DNA from: Diorhabda sublineata
Taxonomy: Eukaryota > Arthropoda > Insecta > Coleoptera > Chrysomelidae
Length of the DNA: 64,000 nucleotides
Assembly: GCF_026230105.1 (NCBI RefSeq)
Contig: NC_079474.1
Coordinates: 30,890,294 to 30,954,293, forward strand
Reading direction: 5' to 3'
Shown: positions 10,199 to 22,149 of the stretch, piece after piece
Layout: the number at the start of each line of letters is the position of its first letter
How positions within the stretch are numbered: the stretch's first letter is position 1
Position numbers and translations under genes: made by a program
The notes under the pieces: model-generated
Databases searched by the model: none
Told to the model about the DNA's origin: nothing
What the model saw: only the letters and a program-made list of their open reading frames with translations

Positions 10199-11444
10199 CA
10201 GTGTCCTTCACGACGAGCTGAATCGGTATGGATATGAGAAAGTACTGCGACTAGTCTTCTGGAAATTTTCTTGCATGGGTTTTCCGAAATGCTCGTTTCA
10301 GCTAAAATCATTTCAGTTGTCTGAAACTTTCGATTATACCGGAAGTGAACCTACTCTCTGTTATTTTAAACGGAATGCTTTGGTTTTTATTAAATTTTTA
10401 GGAATCTACGCAAAATTTCAATATAACTTTAAATGAGGCATCGTACGATTTTTCAATTATTTCACATTTTTGAAATTTTTGGACAAGCGCAGTACTCCAC
10501 TAGAAAAATTATATTTCTAAGTGAGTCAGGTGTAATATTTTTGAAATTTGGACAAATAACACTTAGAGCGTGTTCAGAAAATGGTGTCGAATTTCGCTAT
10601 CTAAGAACTTCGAAAACTTAATTTTTTCAAATGGTGACCTCCATACCACCATTTTTCTCTTTGCCATTGGATTCTACGCTTTAAATTGAGGGGACTTCGT
10701 TAGTAGATTCATATATACCAAATTAACGGTTTTTGTAGAAACTGAAATTTTGATGGTTTTTAATTGTCGGTTGAATGGAGCGACCAAAAAAGACCTAACA
10801 GATCAACAAACAAACAAACAAACAATGAAAAAAACAGATGTTTAATTTTTTTTTTCAGGTCACTCCAGACAACAGACAATTAAAAACCAAAAACCATAAA
10901 GTTTCTTCAAAAACAAATAATTTGAGATATATGAATTTACTACCGAAGTCCCCTCAATTTAAAGCGTAGAATGGTAAACTGAAAAATGGGGGTTGTCATT
11001 TGAAAAAATTAAGTTTTCGAAGTTTTTAAATTGCGAAATTCGACACCATTTTGAAAGCTGTAAGTGTTATTTGTCCAAATCCCAAAAATATTAGACCTGA
11101 CTCACTTAAACTTTGAAATATAATTTTTCGAGTGGAGTACTGCGTGTGTCCAAAAATTTGAAAAATGTGAAATAATTAAAAAATGATGGACTTTAGACAT
11201 ACAATGCTTCATATGAAGTTGATTGAGATTTTGCGTAGATTTCAAAAATTTAATAAAAACCATAGTATTCCGTTCAAAATAACGAAGTTGAGGTCCATTT
11301 CCGGTATAACCGGAAGTTTCAGAGGACTGAAATTATTTTAGCTGAAACGAGCATTCCGGAAAACCCATGCAAGCAAATTTTAAGAACACTAATCGCAGCA
11401 CTTGCCCATATACATATTGATTCAGCTCGTCGTGAAGGACCCTT
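10199..11444. mobile_element. Large foldback element (palindrome), about 1.25 kb
   Basis: The left terminus gtgtccttcacgacgagctg (10201) is answered by cagctcgtcgtgaaggaccc (about 11423-11442). The arms, about 585 bp each (10199-10785 and 10857-11444), stay recognisably complementary throughout. Paired landmarks include tttccgaaatgctcgtttca with tgaaacgagcattccggaaa, ataccggaagt with acttccggtat-type ends, a gcagtactccact with agtggagtactgc pair, and ttctacgctttaaattgagg with its complement at about 10955. The loop (about 10786-10856) contains a (CAAA)n run. The frames at 10194-10436 and 10433-10621 are arm sequence. No transposase is present, so this is a non-autonomous foldback or MITE; if transcribed it would give a long imperfect hairpin RNA. 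Confidence 0.85.
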
Positions 11445-11703
11445 TATATATTCATATGGACTCATCGAAATTTCATAGATTTTATTATACTAACCTCTAA
11501 ATGTATGCTCTAAGTTTCTCTAAGCCCATCCACTCTCTTTTCTGATACAAATGCAATATATCGAGTTACAGACATCACATCGTACTCGCAGATTCTCTTA
11601 GCTTAATAATACTCTTCAAAAAATCACATCGCGAATTTCTTGGCAATCAAAATTAAGCAGCAATTGCAATATATACAAGATAACAACAAAAAAGAATATT
11701 ATT

Positions 11704-11950
11704 ACAGGTAGACCTTGTTGCTAAGGAAGCTGTAAACAGTGATAATGCGGAGTGCGTGAACGTTCTAACTAGTGCCGATATCAAATCAAACATAAAATAT
11801 AAAGCGCTGAATGGATGGAAAGACATGGTCAGTTCTACCGAAAAATCGTGTCTCCCTCTAGGCCATAAGCGACTAACCTATAGCTATTTATTTGATGCTA
11901 AACCTAAACCTAAATATGATAACTACTCGGGACAATATCTAAAATTTTAG
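11704..11950 (+). pseudogene. Possible LINE RNase H C-terminal fragment
   Basis: The frame reads VDLVAKEAVNSDNAECV and then SADIKSNIKYKALNGWKDMV. The 'VD.LAKEA' motif followed by a 'D.K..I.....W...W' segment is what follows the RNase H domain in Jockey/I/R1-type LINEs. The frame stays open to a TAG at about 11948. Upstream RNase H motifs are absent, so only the tail survives. The identification rests on two short motifs and could be wrong. Confidence 0.35.
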
Positions 11951-11997
11951 GACTTAAACACAATATAACTAACCTAACCTTAAAAATTACCTCGGAA

Positions 11998-12505
11998 AGA
12001 TTTTTATCATAATAGTAATTTAACAAATATTTGTAAACAAAATACGAATATTCAATTTGTACTGATGGAAAAAACTGAATCGCTAATTAGCAGTTTATAG
12101 TAATGATTAATTTTTCTAATAAAAAAAACGTTTCAAGATCCGCTAGAGACGGTACAGACCTCTAAAAAACATTAAGAAGTAAAACATTGGAAATTTCTAA
12201 TACTTCGTAGTCGACTTTTTATAACTCGACACACAACTCAACGAAGTTGACTAATTGGATAATCCACCTGTATCTGTAATACAGAAACGTTTTTTGTGTC
12301 CTCTTTCCATGAAACTGAATTGGTAGTATAGAAGAGTGACACGATTTAACTCATTCTTTAGGACGATTTGAACTAAATATAATAGGGTGTGTGTGATTTC
12401 GTGCAGTATGGAAGAATTAAAAACGGAAACTTTACTATTACCAAATATTTTTATAGAAAAATCGGATGGGAGTAAAAGGGGAAAAGCTACAAAATAGTAA
12501 TGTAA
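11998..12505 (-). repeat. Right arm of the large inverted pair (uninterrupted)
   Basis: This is the reverse complement of 8120-8335 plus 9140-9424 without the MITE that splits the other arm. Examples are cgaagttgactaattggata (about 12241-12260), atacagaaacg, gaagagtgacacg, ctaaatataatagggtg (about 12374) and ccaaatatttttatagaaaa (about 12440). An 86-codon minus-strand frame at 12251-12511 is simply repeat sequence and has no domain. Confidence 0.75.
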
Positions 12506-13435
12506 TGCCAACCTGAGACTAGGGTATATCTACACCCTAAAAAAGGATTTGTAAAAAAATAATATAGTGCAAAAATAAGTATTTCAGGTTAAAAGTTAAT
12601 GAAATTAGATGCTGAAAAAGGAACATAGATTGGACGATTAAACTTCGCATCTTGATATGTTGTCAATCCGGAATATCATCTACCAGACATCGACGTTGGA
12701 CAAATTACAGTTTTTAGTGTAATGGGACGCACGTCGTTCTAAATTTCTACTCGTTTTACGACCAATTTACTTTTATAACCATAATATCAAGCTAAAATTT
12801 TAATTGAGTAATTTATGAAACGGGTGAAAAAGTTATCTAGATAAACACGAAAATTCGCATTAGACAGCATATTAGATACAGGTAAGTATGCTATAAAGAA
12901 TTAGGTGGCTTGGATGTACAGTTCGTACATATAATATTTTCCGACTTGAGAAATTCGTCTTATTTGGAAGTAACGTGTGAAAATAATTTGAATTTGGAAT
13001 CGAATTTTTGTACGGGCAGTGAAAAAACTGGAAATAAGCCTGTTATTCTCACTTCATACGAAGTACGGAGGTTGTTTGAAAAGTTCCCTACTTCAACGCC
13101 AAATTGACAAGAAGCCAGTCCTGTTCTATTATGTTAATAAAATCTTTAGTGAACGCGGTGGGTACAATTCCCAAAAATGTGCATTATGTTTTTGTTATAT
13201 GGCGACTTTTCCTTTATATTGTTTCTATAACTTATTTACAGTACGATGTAGTCTTTTCATAGAATCAATTTCTAAGAATGGCTTTTTATTTGTGTACAAA
13301 AACTAGAGATTTTGAAAATTCTGAATATGATCAAATTTTTTATTAACAAGTCTCTCGATGTTAATTAATTAATGTCAGACGTTATAGTTAGTAAATAATC
13401 TGATATCATTCCATACACTTTGGGATAGACGAGGG
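12506..13435. other. No gene recognised
   Basis: The open frames at 12910-13107 and 13019-13306 overlap in two frames and show no known motif. A near-palindrome tagggtatatctacacccta lies at about 12522. Confidence 0.4.
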
Positions 13436-13570
13436 AACCAAACGGTAAATTCAAATAAATTATATAAGTGTTGTAAGTTAGTGCATAGTTCAGTGGATAA
13501 TTTAGTGAATAGTATAATGTATTTAGTGCTAGTGCATAAATAAATTAAGTGAGTAAGATACAGTGTGTCT
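13436..13570 (+). repeat. LTR-like 3' segment (tentative)
   Basis: About 120 bp made of short AGTG-rich words ends in aataaattaagtgagtaaga (13539-13558), which has a polyadenylation-signal-like AATAAA. The same 20-mer with one mismatch occurs at 61514-61533. The pattern is typical of the R-U5 end of insect Ty3/Gypsy LTRs, but the limits and a partner LTR are missing. Confidence 0.25.
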
Positions 13571-13587
13571 CTAAATTCACCCCACCA

Positions 13588-13870
13588 CTAAAAATGTTTG
13601 AATAAGTAAGAAAAATAGTATCTTGAACTAAGATCAGGATTAATCACGTGTGATAATTTATGTATAGCTTTTCTTGTAAGCTGTCTCAATATCTCCCCAA
13701 TTATGAGGTCAAACCCTAGTGTGCTTTGACTTATATTATTTTCTATAGCAGTAGGAATTTCTTTATGTAACGTAGATTTCATTACCTCATTCTGTTGAAA
13801 TATCTATTTCCAGTCTGGCTCTTCCTGCTCATATTTAATTGGTTCAAATGTAGTGAAAAAGTGCTTGACG
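13588..13870 (-). pseudogene. Jockey-type LINE reverse transcriptase N-terminal fragment
   Basis: On the minus strand a frame reads KSTLHKEIPTAIENNISQ, then TLGFDLIIGEILRQLTRKAI and a HKLSHVINPDLSSRYYFSYLFK segment. This matches the start of the RT domain in Jockey-clade LINEs ('EV...I..L...K.PG.D.I....LK.LP..A...L..L.N..L...YFP..WK'). The preceding frame (about 13790-13870) continues with CVKHFFTTFEPI, like the linker before the RT domain. It stops just after the 'WK' position, so the catalytic palm is absent. Next to it on the same strand is a mariner relic, unrelated in family. Confidence 0.6.
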
Positions 13871-13974
13871 CAATTTTCTAAGATAGTTTTCCCTCAAAGC
13901 ATATTCAATGGTCTGTTTTGCCTAATCTTAATAAGATGTTATGTCTTGTGCATGGTCGTTTTTTGCATGTAAAT

Positions 13975-14292
13975 CTATAAATTCATCATTCAAAGTTTTG
14001 TAGACTTTAGCTTCAACATAATCACCAATTGTATTTTTGGACAATTATTCTCATGCAAATTTGCCGCCAATCGGTACAAATGGGCATAGACGTTGTTTCG
14101 AAAATACTCTCCGATTGAAAAGCGCTGTGGTCCTAGTCACGTGTTCAGTTCTAGAATAAGATGCTGGTTGCTAAGTGAGAACTATGCTGTGGATGATCGA
14201 AATTGTTTCAGGTTACGTTCGGTTGAACCAGATGTGTGTGGACGAGCCTTGTTATGAAAAATCAAGCTTCCAGAAGGCGTTTGTTTTAATTA
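13975..14292 (-). pseudogene. mariner-like transposase C-terminal relic
   Basis: The minus-strand reading gives FHNKARPHTS, then NLKQFRSSTA and LGPQRFSIGEYF. These correspond to the second catalytic-Asp region (family 'HDNARPH', with the Asp lost here), the following helix, and the 'LG.QRF..DE' block near the C-terminus in the mauritiana/mellifera-like mariners. Two in-frame stops (about 14213 and 14165) interrupt it. No N-terminal half was found. Confidence 0.6.
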
Positions 14293-14353
14293 GCTATTCG
14301 CAAAAATCGTAAAATTGCAATCCTCACTTAATAGAAAAAAATGTTTACATGGT

Positions 14354-14380
14354 GAAATGCGCACGCTGCGCGTGCATTTC
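14354..14380. repeat. GC-rich near-palindrome
   Basis: gaaatgcgcacgctgcg continues into cgtgcatttc, an almost perfect 27-nt inverted repeat that is unusually GC-rich for its surroundings. Only a few central positions mismatch. Confidence 0.6.
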
Positions 14381-17300
14381 CGCCTCCTGCTGTTCGCTTA
14401 GGTTCTCTGTTGAACGATTGGAGGTTGAAACAAAAATGACCTGTATTCAAATTTTACTACTCTTCGCTCGTTTTCTTCTTATATTTCTTTTTATTAATTC
14501 ATTTAATCAAAGACAAAATAACAATTCTATATTTCAACTATCTCCATCCTCCAATAGTTCTCTTCAAATATAGTGAAATCTATTCCTAGTCCTGATTGAT
14601 TATATTTATTAGATACCAAGTTGCCCTAACAATATTTTTCCACGTTTTTTTTCCTCAAATTGAACAAACGACATATGTTTTTCTGTCGAGAAAACTGATA
14701 TTTGAACGATTTGTCTTGGTTGAGATAGATAAATTCCCAATAATATCCCTGCTAAACGACCTAAGGTCATCTAATCCTATCCACTAAATTATAGTCATCC
14801 CATATTTATACCCTTCCAGTCAGTATGTTAGTTGAGAAAGTACATCATTTTAACTTGAGAAGGGCAGTCTTCGACCGTTCACAATAATTTTAGGGTAAAC
14901 AAATATTTGTTTTGGAAAAATTCTCTTGAATTGAGAATCAAAGCATTACATAAGCCTTTTCTGGAGTCTAAAGTATTTGAAGATAATAATATGAAAAATG
15001 AAATCACAAAATTGATATCAATCAAAAGTAATGTGACGAATTATCAAGGGTTTCAATTCTCAAATAGGTTTATTAAGAAATAAGCAAAAATTTCGTAACA
15101 ACGAAAAATCAAGTAAAATGAAATCAAATAGTGTCGCATTATATTCATAGTGAAATTTAGTGATTTTGATATAAATGGCTTGCAATTTACAAAACAAAAC
15201 GTTAATCTACAACCACAATTCTTTTTTACAAGTCTACAAACTTATCCTGGTATGTTCTATAGTCACTTTTTATAAATGATAGTTAGAGAGTATCAAAATA
15301 ATAAAGCAGTCGTGATGCATAGGCCTATCACTTCTTTTTGTAGACAGTTAAAAGTTATACCTTGGGTATTTTTGTACGAAATAAAATCTGTATAAATATA
15401 ATGTATATATCGAGTGTACACTTATATTCTCACTTAATTAATCTGCTTATATCTCCCAAACAAATGATGAAGGTAAAAAACACAATTTTATCTAAAATGT
15501 TTAATTTTTCCACCTAACGAACATTGTGTTTTAGTATAGGTATAGGTACATCTTACAAATCGAAATAAGAATAAAAACTGTAGCAATCACTATTCACAAT
15601 AAGGGGCTCCATCATTTCATTAGTGATACTTTCACTTCCGAATTTTCCCTTTTCCTAATCCTTTTATTTATATCTACTGCAGCTTCCGAGTTTTCAGACT
15701 TATTTACAACCTCCGAAAACAACTGTTCAAGATCATTCATTTTAGAAGAATAATTTTTTCTTTAAACTTTTTCCATTATCTTTTTCCATACCAGTTTAAT
15801 CAGATATAGTTCGCATAGATATCGTTTAACCATCATTATTCCACGATTTTCTGCAGTTTCATCAATTTCATATTATATCAATAACACCCCTTTAAGGGCA
15901 TCAGCATTCATGTTCTCATGTTACTAACCGGGAGTGGCCGCACTACTTTTCCTGATGGTGGGCTCAAACCAGTCGATGAATTATTTAAAAAAGCCTTCGA
16001 CTTGTAACAGTTCCATATTATCAAAATTTATTTTAGTGTATACCCCATGCGTTTTGTTGAATGATAATACAGAAATGATTTGCCAGCCATTTGGTTTTAT
16101 TCGGAAGAAAAAACAATTTTAAATATCTATAAATATCAATCTTTAAAAATTTTTAATTTATAAATAAATGTCTCTCAAATATATTTGTATCACTTGGGTT
16201 AAATACCTAAATAAGATTCCGAATTCTACAATTAATTGGTTTTTTCATAAAATCGTCTTAGGATATCCCAACTGGGAACTACTTATGTAATTCTTTTTAC
16301 CTGTTAAACCAAAATAGTTCGATAAAGGATATTAAGTGAATAATTAAGAGAAAAGAATAGTATGGTATAAAAGTTCCATTATTGTCTTCATCTTCAGTTT
16401 TCAAAAGCTAACCTTTTGGATTCCTTTCTCAGAAATATGATGATAATGTACGGATCAATTTTCTGTGCGAATATTCGCTTGAGTTGAACCAAGTTTTGAA
16501 TATCGTCAAGGTCAAAAATTTCCTTTGAGTACTTATTGTCGAACAAACCTTATTAAAGGTTGATATGCAGTTCTTTATAACAAGAAATTTGCCAACTACT
16601 GTAGAATAGGTCATTTGCGGTTACCTAATTTATACACGTCCAAGGTCAATATACAATATGTCGCAGATATTCCTACAGCTGAGCTGGAGGTATTACACCA
16701 GAATCGTTCCTACATCTAGCTAGATATTGAAAGAAACTTTTTTTCATAGTGAAAATAGATAAAATTGATGAATAATCATTTTAAGAATACAAAAGCAATA
16801 TATTGATTAGTTGAATTAAAAAAAGTTTCGATATTTGTATGACGATTGATTTGTTCTTCACCTTGACATACCCCTGTATGTATTACCTGTTACATGGATT
16901 ATTTAACCTTTTAATATCAGTTTATTCACTGTAAAACAAAGTGATAATACATTCAACTTATGTATTTATATACTTCTCATGAGAAATTTCCACTAATCTT
17001 TTCAGTTCATCGAACAACAAACGGAGAATTTGTGAAAATTTATGACTCGTATATCTACTTCGAAAAATTGTCGAACATTCCAAGTGTACACATATTAGGA
17101 TGTGTATTCTAACCTACTTTATTTACTCTTCAGATTTTCCTAATTTCATTTTGGTCACGCGTCGGAGTCCTCAGCTCAATCTTTGGACATGAAAAACCAC
17201 TTTACTTTCAAGTTCACTTGAATTTATAGCTGTTCAATGTTATCCATCTCTGTTTTTTGACATTCTATTTATCTTTTTGCGGCTTCTCAATATTCCTGTC

Positions 17301-19700
17301 AGATATCTTATTTTCGCAGGTTGTTTGGTTTAAAAAAAAACTATTCGTAGACCCTCAATGGTGTAGTTTAAGGGTTTACGGTATTGATTATACATTGTAT
17401 ATTATACATATGGAAGAAATTATCAATAGGAACATTTCTCAATTATTCGTTGCCTGAAACTTACGAAAAGCAAAAATTTAATTTGGTTCATTCCCAACTG
17501 TTACATACGATCTAGAAATTGAATAATTTGTCTAATAATGGTAATCTTCATTAAATTGAAAGTAAATTTAACATCATCAGGATCTATCATATCTATCATA
17601 GATTAAACCTGCTAATAAGTAACGTTAATATTTGGTTTTTGAGCATGAAATGTTAATAACACTTTTGTAAAACGTAGAAAATCGTCCATTAGTTATATTA
17701 GAATTCTCATCATTAGCGCATCAGAAACAATGAATTGTTTTATTGACTGGTACTTTCAAATGACAAATATAGACTTTTGATTTAGCGTTTGATAGGTTTC
17801 TTCATTATGATATGATTGAAGAAATTCACTAATATATTTATACTTTTAGGTGGTCATCAAATATACTTTCGATAGTAACCGTGGCAACGTCAGTTTAAAT
17901 TGAAGGCCTCGGCAAATTGTTTTATTAAAAGTCTTCACTAGCATCATTCATAGTTTGGAGTTTCAATTCTTTTCGATAGTTACATTATTGGAAATACACA
18001 GACTTAAGAACATAACAGTAAGAGTCTCGCTTACGTTAAAAACAAAATTCCTCAATTGAAGGCATAATTATCCTAAGGAATACTTATTAAAAAATAGAAG
18101 CAGTTTCTCAAGTTTGGTCATGTGAAACAGATGATAAAGTAGCTGCCAATGCAGTAATGAAATCAAATTAGATGTAATCCTTGAATTGAAATGATACTCC
18201 ATTGACATTTTTGTGAACGATTGATTAACATGCTGGATACCATTATCAACCAATATTAAGACTTTAATTTTTCTGCAGTTTTAGACTTTAAGTTAATTTC
18301 AATCAGCAAAATTTCCGTTACTGAAAATACTTAGTAAATGAGAAAAGATCACAAGCAATAAAAAATGTCAAGATATAGATTGTGGGAGACCATCCTTCTT
18401 TTTGAGGGCAAGTTGGATGTCGCTCTTTATTTAGAACTACTTTAAATTGATGTCATTAGAACTTTGGAAAATTCATATCCTGATTCAAGAAACCCTCAAG
18501 TTCCAGTAAATGTGATATGGTTTCAGAAAGATTCCATTCCATCGTGATATGTGAAAAAACACAATTATATTTATAGAATATTGGTAATGCGTTCACGGTG
18601 AAAATTTTGAACATCTACTTCATTGACATTCATATAGTTAGTTCTATCTAGTTTTTATCATTTTATCACATTTTGCTTTTAGTTTTCGATTGAATTGTAG
18701 CCAATTTACGATCATATATTATTATTCTATTCTGTCCCAATCACTGGAATGAACTTGAAAACGATTCAATGAAGCCTATACATTTTAAAAATTGGGGGTT
18801 TTAACTATCTCAACTGCATTTTCACTATGTCGATTTATTTTTTCATCGATCATGTTTCGGAATTTATTCATAAATGTGAACAGTAACCGAAATTTATTCC
18901 ATTCGGCATTTACCCACTGCATAATGACTTTTGAAACCTGAAAAGTAGACTGAGGATCAGTTATATGCTCTGCGTAATAATACCTCTAGAATATGAGAAT
19001 ACAATTTGAACAGTTTCTACTTTCATATATTTTTATATTAGTGATTGTATTGTTGAAAACAAGCTCGCGAAATGGGTTCTTAGGCCGGTCCTGTCTATCT
19101 ACAATGGAATCTGGAACTATGTAGAATTTTATTTTGGTATATAAATGATTTGTGTAAACGCAGTTACTTAGTTTTAAATAAATAGTCGTAGTGAAAACAA
19201 TGAATGAGTGAAAGTAATTGCAGAGATTATTTAAGTGATATTTATAAGTAAATTATTATAAGTTGAGTGTATTGTATAAATGTGTAAATGAATTGGAGGA
19301 AAGAACATAAGAAACCCCACGAATATAAAGAGTGTAAATAAATAAGAAAAACTTTACAGTATTATACAAATTTCTAAGTCATTGTGAACAGAAATCAAAG
19401 CTCCATAAATATGATATGATATGATAAAGATCGAAATAGGACAAAACCACAAATTTTTACCTGTTATTTTGAACTGATTTTCCAACACAAATCAAGATAT
19501 TCAAAATGGTCTAAGAAGTAAAAAGTAGAAGAAACTTATAGCTATATGACTTAACCTTCCTTGAAATTTTTTTAAGGGAACGTATATAAGTATTAGCGAA
19601 ATATATTGAAATTGAAGTTGGCTTATTTCACCACTAAATTAGAAAGATATATCCTTGACGGTTATTTAGGGAGGAGTACATTCATCGCAGTAATTGAATA
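14381..19700. other. Long stretch with no gene recognised
   Basis: Over 5 kb of AT-rich sequence. The open frames at 14349-14573, 14596-14787, 15934-16122, 16429-16614, 17257-17457 and 18068-18253 were read in all frames and no domain could be supported. A DNG-containing peptide on the minus strand near 18250 faintly recalls a retroviral-type integrase but lacks its other motifs. A TATA-plus-AGTG-rich segment at about 19137-19330 is LTR-like in style only. Confidence 0.4.
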
Positions 19701-19712
19701 ATCTAGAATACA

Positions 19713-20325
19713 ATGCGAATGACAACATCAAAAATACCTCTTAGATGCAAGGTGGTCGTAGACGACAAAATAATCCAGCAAGAAATGAAATTCAAATATC
19801 TGGGTATAGAACTATCCGGATATGGTGATATTGAGACAGAGGTAAGGCAGCAAACAATAATAGCAGCAAGATGTGTGAACGACACTATATGGAAAAACCA
19901 ATACATAAGTATTGAAGCCAAGTCAAGAACCTTCAAATCTGTAATGAGACCCAAAATGATATACACAGCAGAAACTCGGCCTGATATAGCAAAAACAAAA
20001 AGGCTCTTGGTAACAAGCGAAATGAAAGTCCTATAAAAAATTACTGGAAAAACGTTCCTACACAGGGAACGTAGCTACGATATAAGGCAAAAATGCAGAG
20101 TGGAAAATATTAACAAATAGGTACGCAGTGCGCGAGTGGGACGAACACATAAGTAGAATAAACGAGGAAAGAATAGTACCACTGGGGAGAAATAGTATGG
20201 GAAGGCCACGAAAAAGATGGAGTGATAATCTTACCATCAATTGAGGCAATAGGCATGCTGCGAAGAATGAACAGGCAATCTACCTAAAATGGAGTAGGAC
20301 AAAGAGAAGAAGAAGAAGACAATGC
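19713..20325 (+). pseudogene. LINE reverse transcriptase tail with GAA-repeat 3' end
   Basis: The frame from 19713 gives TTSKIPLRCKVVVDDKII, then MKFKYLGIELSGYGDIETEV (the thumb 'F.YLG' block) and 'VRQQTIIAARCVNDTIW', 'VMRPKMIYTAETRPD', 'TKRLLVTSEMKVL'. This series matches the C-terminal part of a widespread insect LINE family whose normal text is 'KEP.RCKL...F.YLG..I......EV..Q..KA..V...LR..IW....M....K..IYK...RP...Y..ETR.D'. Frameshifted continuations include CRVENIN, AREWDEHISRI and GRPRKRWSD up to about 20230. The element ends in gagaagaagaagaagac at 20303-20319, a short simple-repeat tail. The RT active site itself lies upstream and is missing. Confidence 0.75.
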
Positions 20326-20340
20326 AAATACTGTGAAAAA

Positions 20341-21610
20341 TTGTAATAGTGTGAAAGTGGCCATATTGGTCGCGTTCCATTCAGTTGAATTTGTACATTG
20401 CAATATTAATACCGGCTTGATATTATTTATATTATTTTAAATACATTCAGTCTTATTTTCAACATTATTTAATTCCTTGAAAACCCAAACAGGATTTATT
20501 GTTAGTCTAGTTGTGGCATTCGAAATAGCAGACTCAGTTATTTCTGAATTGTGCTGTCAGCAACGATGTGGTTTCCGCATTGATGATTATCGACCTACAC
20601 AATTTCACGGCCGACCGGATGAATAAGGGACAATTTTGTGGGAGTAGCCAATGAAAGCATTAAACCAAAAGCAATGTATATACTTTCATTTTATTTTATG
20701 TACGAGTGAATGAGGTAGTTTGCTGACATGAAAAGGACTATAAATAAGCTGTTATGGATTACAGGGAAAATATGTTTGAAAATATATCTGTATTGAAGGA
20801 AGCAACGGAAGTGATATAAATTTGAAAAGGAAAAACATTTGCATTGCATATTTGATGAAATTATATCATATTGAATGTGTTATGGAAGATTCGTCAATTT
20901 TAATCGTGGAATTCAACCCATTCAGAGAAGTTTTTGTGAGGAATTGTTTTTGTTTTTCAAGTCAGTCAGCGGATTAGATATATTCCAACGTATCTGACGT
21001 ATCCGCTGTATTTCTGAGGTATTTGGAATTGACATTATGTATTCCTCGATTTTCTTCAACGTTTTTTAATATTTTGTAGCTCTATTAATGCTATTTGGCC
21101 AGATTTTCATTACGGTGCCAGTATGGTAATGGCGTCTGGAAATATTTTGGAAAGTAATACTATTGATTATGTCGGGAAGCATACGTATACATACAGTGTT
21201 TGAACTCCTACTACCATTTAATCATTAATTAGAGCTTTTTATAGATATTTGATTGGCAGGTAAGTGAAGTTCACTGAAGTAAGAAAAATCATATCCTCAG
21301 GTTCCATTCTTTTTGCAAACGCTTGTTATTCGTATTCATCCAATTAATTCGATTAATGTTTTAAGGAGTAAATAACGTTCTCTGACGTATTATATTATTT
21401 TTCTTTTTCTTTTCTTTCTTTTTCTTCGATGTTTGTTTATTAATAAGAGGATCCGGAAAGTCGCGATACAATTTGAATTTTAATTATGAGTGCTGAAATA
21501 TCTCAATTATTTTCCTACTGAAAAAAGTTACTTGATTGTAGTTTTTGTCCTCAATACTTCATTTTTATTAAAAAAGATCACTTTAGAAAAAATAATCAAT
21601 GAAAATAAGC
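20341..21610. other. No gene recognised
   Basis: AT-rich sequence with a CT-rich run at about 21405-21428. No supported coding frame or repeat. Confidence 0.45.
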
Positions 21611-21619
21611 ACTATAATA

Positions 21620-22140
21620 ATGAGAAAGAGATGGACCGAAAAGTGCGTAGGCTGACACAATGATGAAGCTTCAAGTATCGAACCTATAGTCAATAATCTA
21701 AGTTTAAACGAAGCGAAATTAGCACCGAGGTACACATTGGGCACGAAAAATAGGTTGTCACCGAATGATACATGAAAACATTCCCCAGATAACTGATATA
21801 ACTGAGATTCTGGGCAGTTGAACTTAAAACCCGAATTTTCGCGTCGATATGTGACAATTAATGAAACATGGCATCAACTATTTAAAACAAGGTAAAACTG
21901 TGAGTAGCGACTTTTAAGTAGCCTTATTGTTGCATTTGAGGAACGAAATCGAACGGTAACGGCTATATTCGAAGAAAAAGAAAGTGTTGTTTCATCAAGG
22001 CAATGTACCTCATCCCTAATCAATGGAAACTATGGAAAAATTGCATATATTGGGTTTCTCACGAGAAGTAGATTCATTTCAGTTAACGAATTTGAAATGA
22101 AATATGTGTACGTCCATAAAGATCTGAATGATCTATTTTT
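21620..22140 (+). pseudogene. mariner-like transposase relic
   Basis: The clearest block is FSRRYVTINETWHQLF at about 21835-21882, which matches the first catalytic-Asp motif 'FLRR.VT.DETW' with the Asp changed to Asn. Further downstream, after a gap with frame changes, KVLFHQGNVPHP (about 21980-22016) matches 'K.LFHQDNAP.H', the second catalytic-Asp motif, with the Asp changed to Gly. A TMEKLHILGFSREVD segment follows as in the family. Both catalytic residues are lost and the stretch between them is too short, so it is dead. The upstream HTH region can be only weakly traced from about 21630. Confidence 0.6.
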
Positions 22141-22149
22141 ATCTTGTCT

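Noticed and set aside
10194..10621. Two consecutive open frames (80 and 62 codons)
   Set aside because: Both fall in the left arm of the 1.25 kb palindrome, have no domain and no intact counterpart in the other arm.
12251..12511. 86-codon minus-strand frame with a hydrophobic start
   Set aside because: It is repeat-arm sequence; the corresponding part of the other arm is interrupted and carries no equivalent protein.
18068..18270. Minus-strand peptide ILVDNGIQHVNQSF as a Ty3/Gypsy integrase core
   Set aside because: Only one short motif fits; the zinc-binding region, the second Asp spacing and the Glu are absent, and no RT is found at the expected distance.
19703..20249. Minus-strand frames opposite the LINE at 19.7 kb
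   Set aside because: They are shadows of the + strand RT tail.
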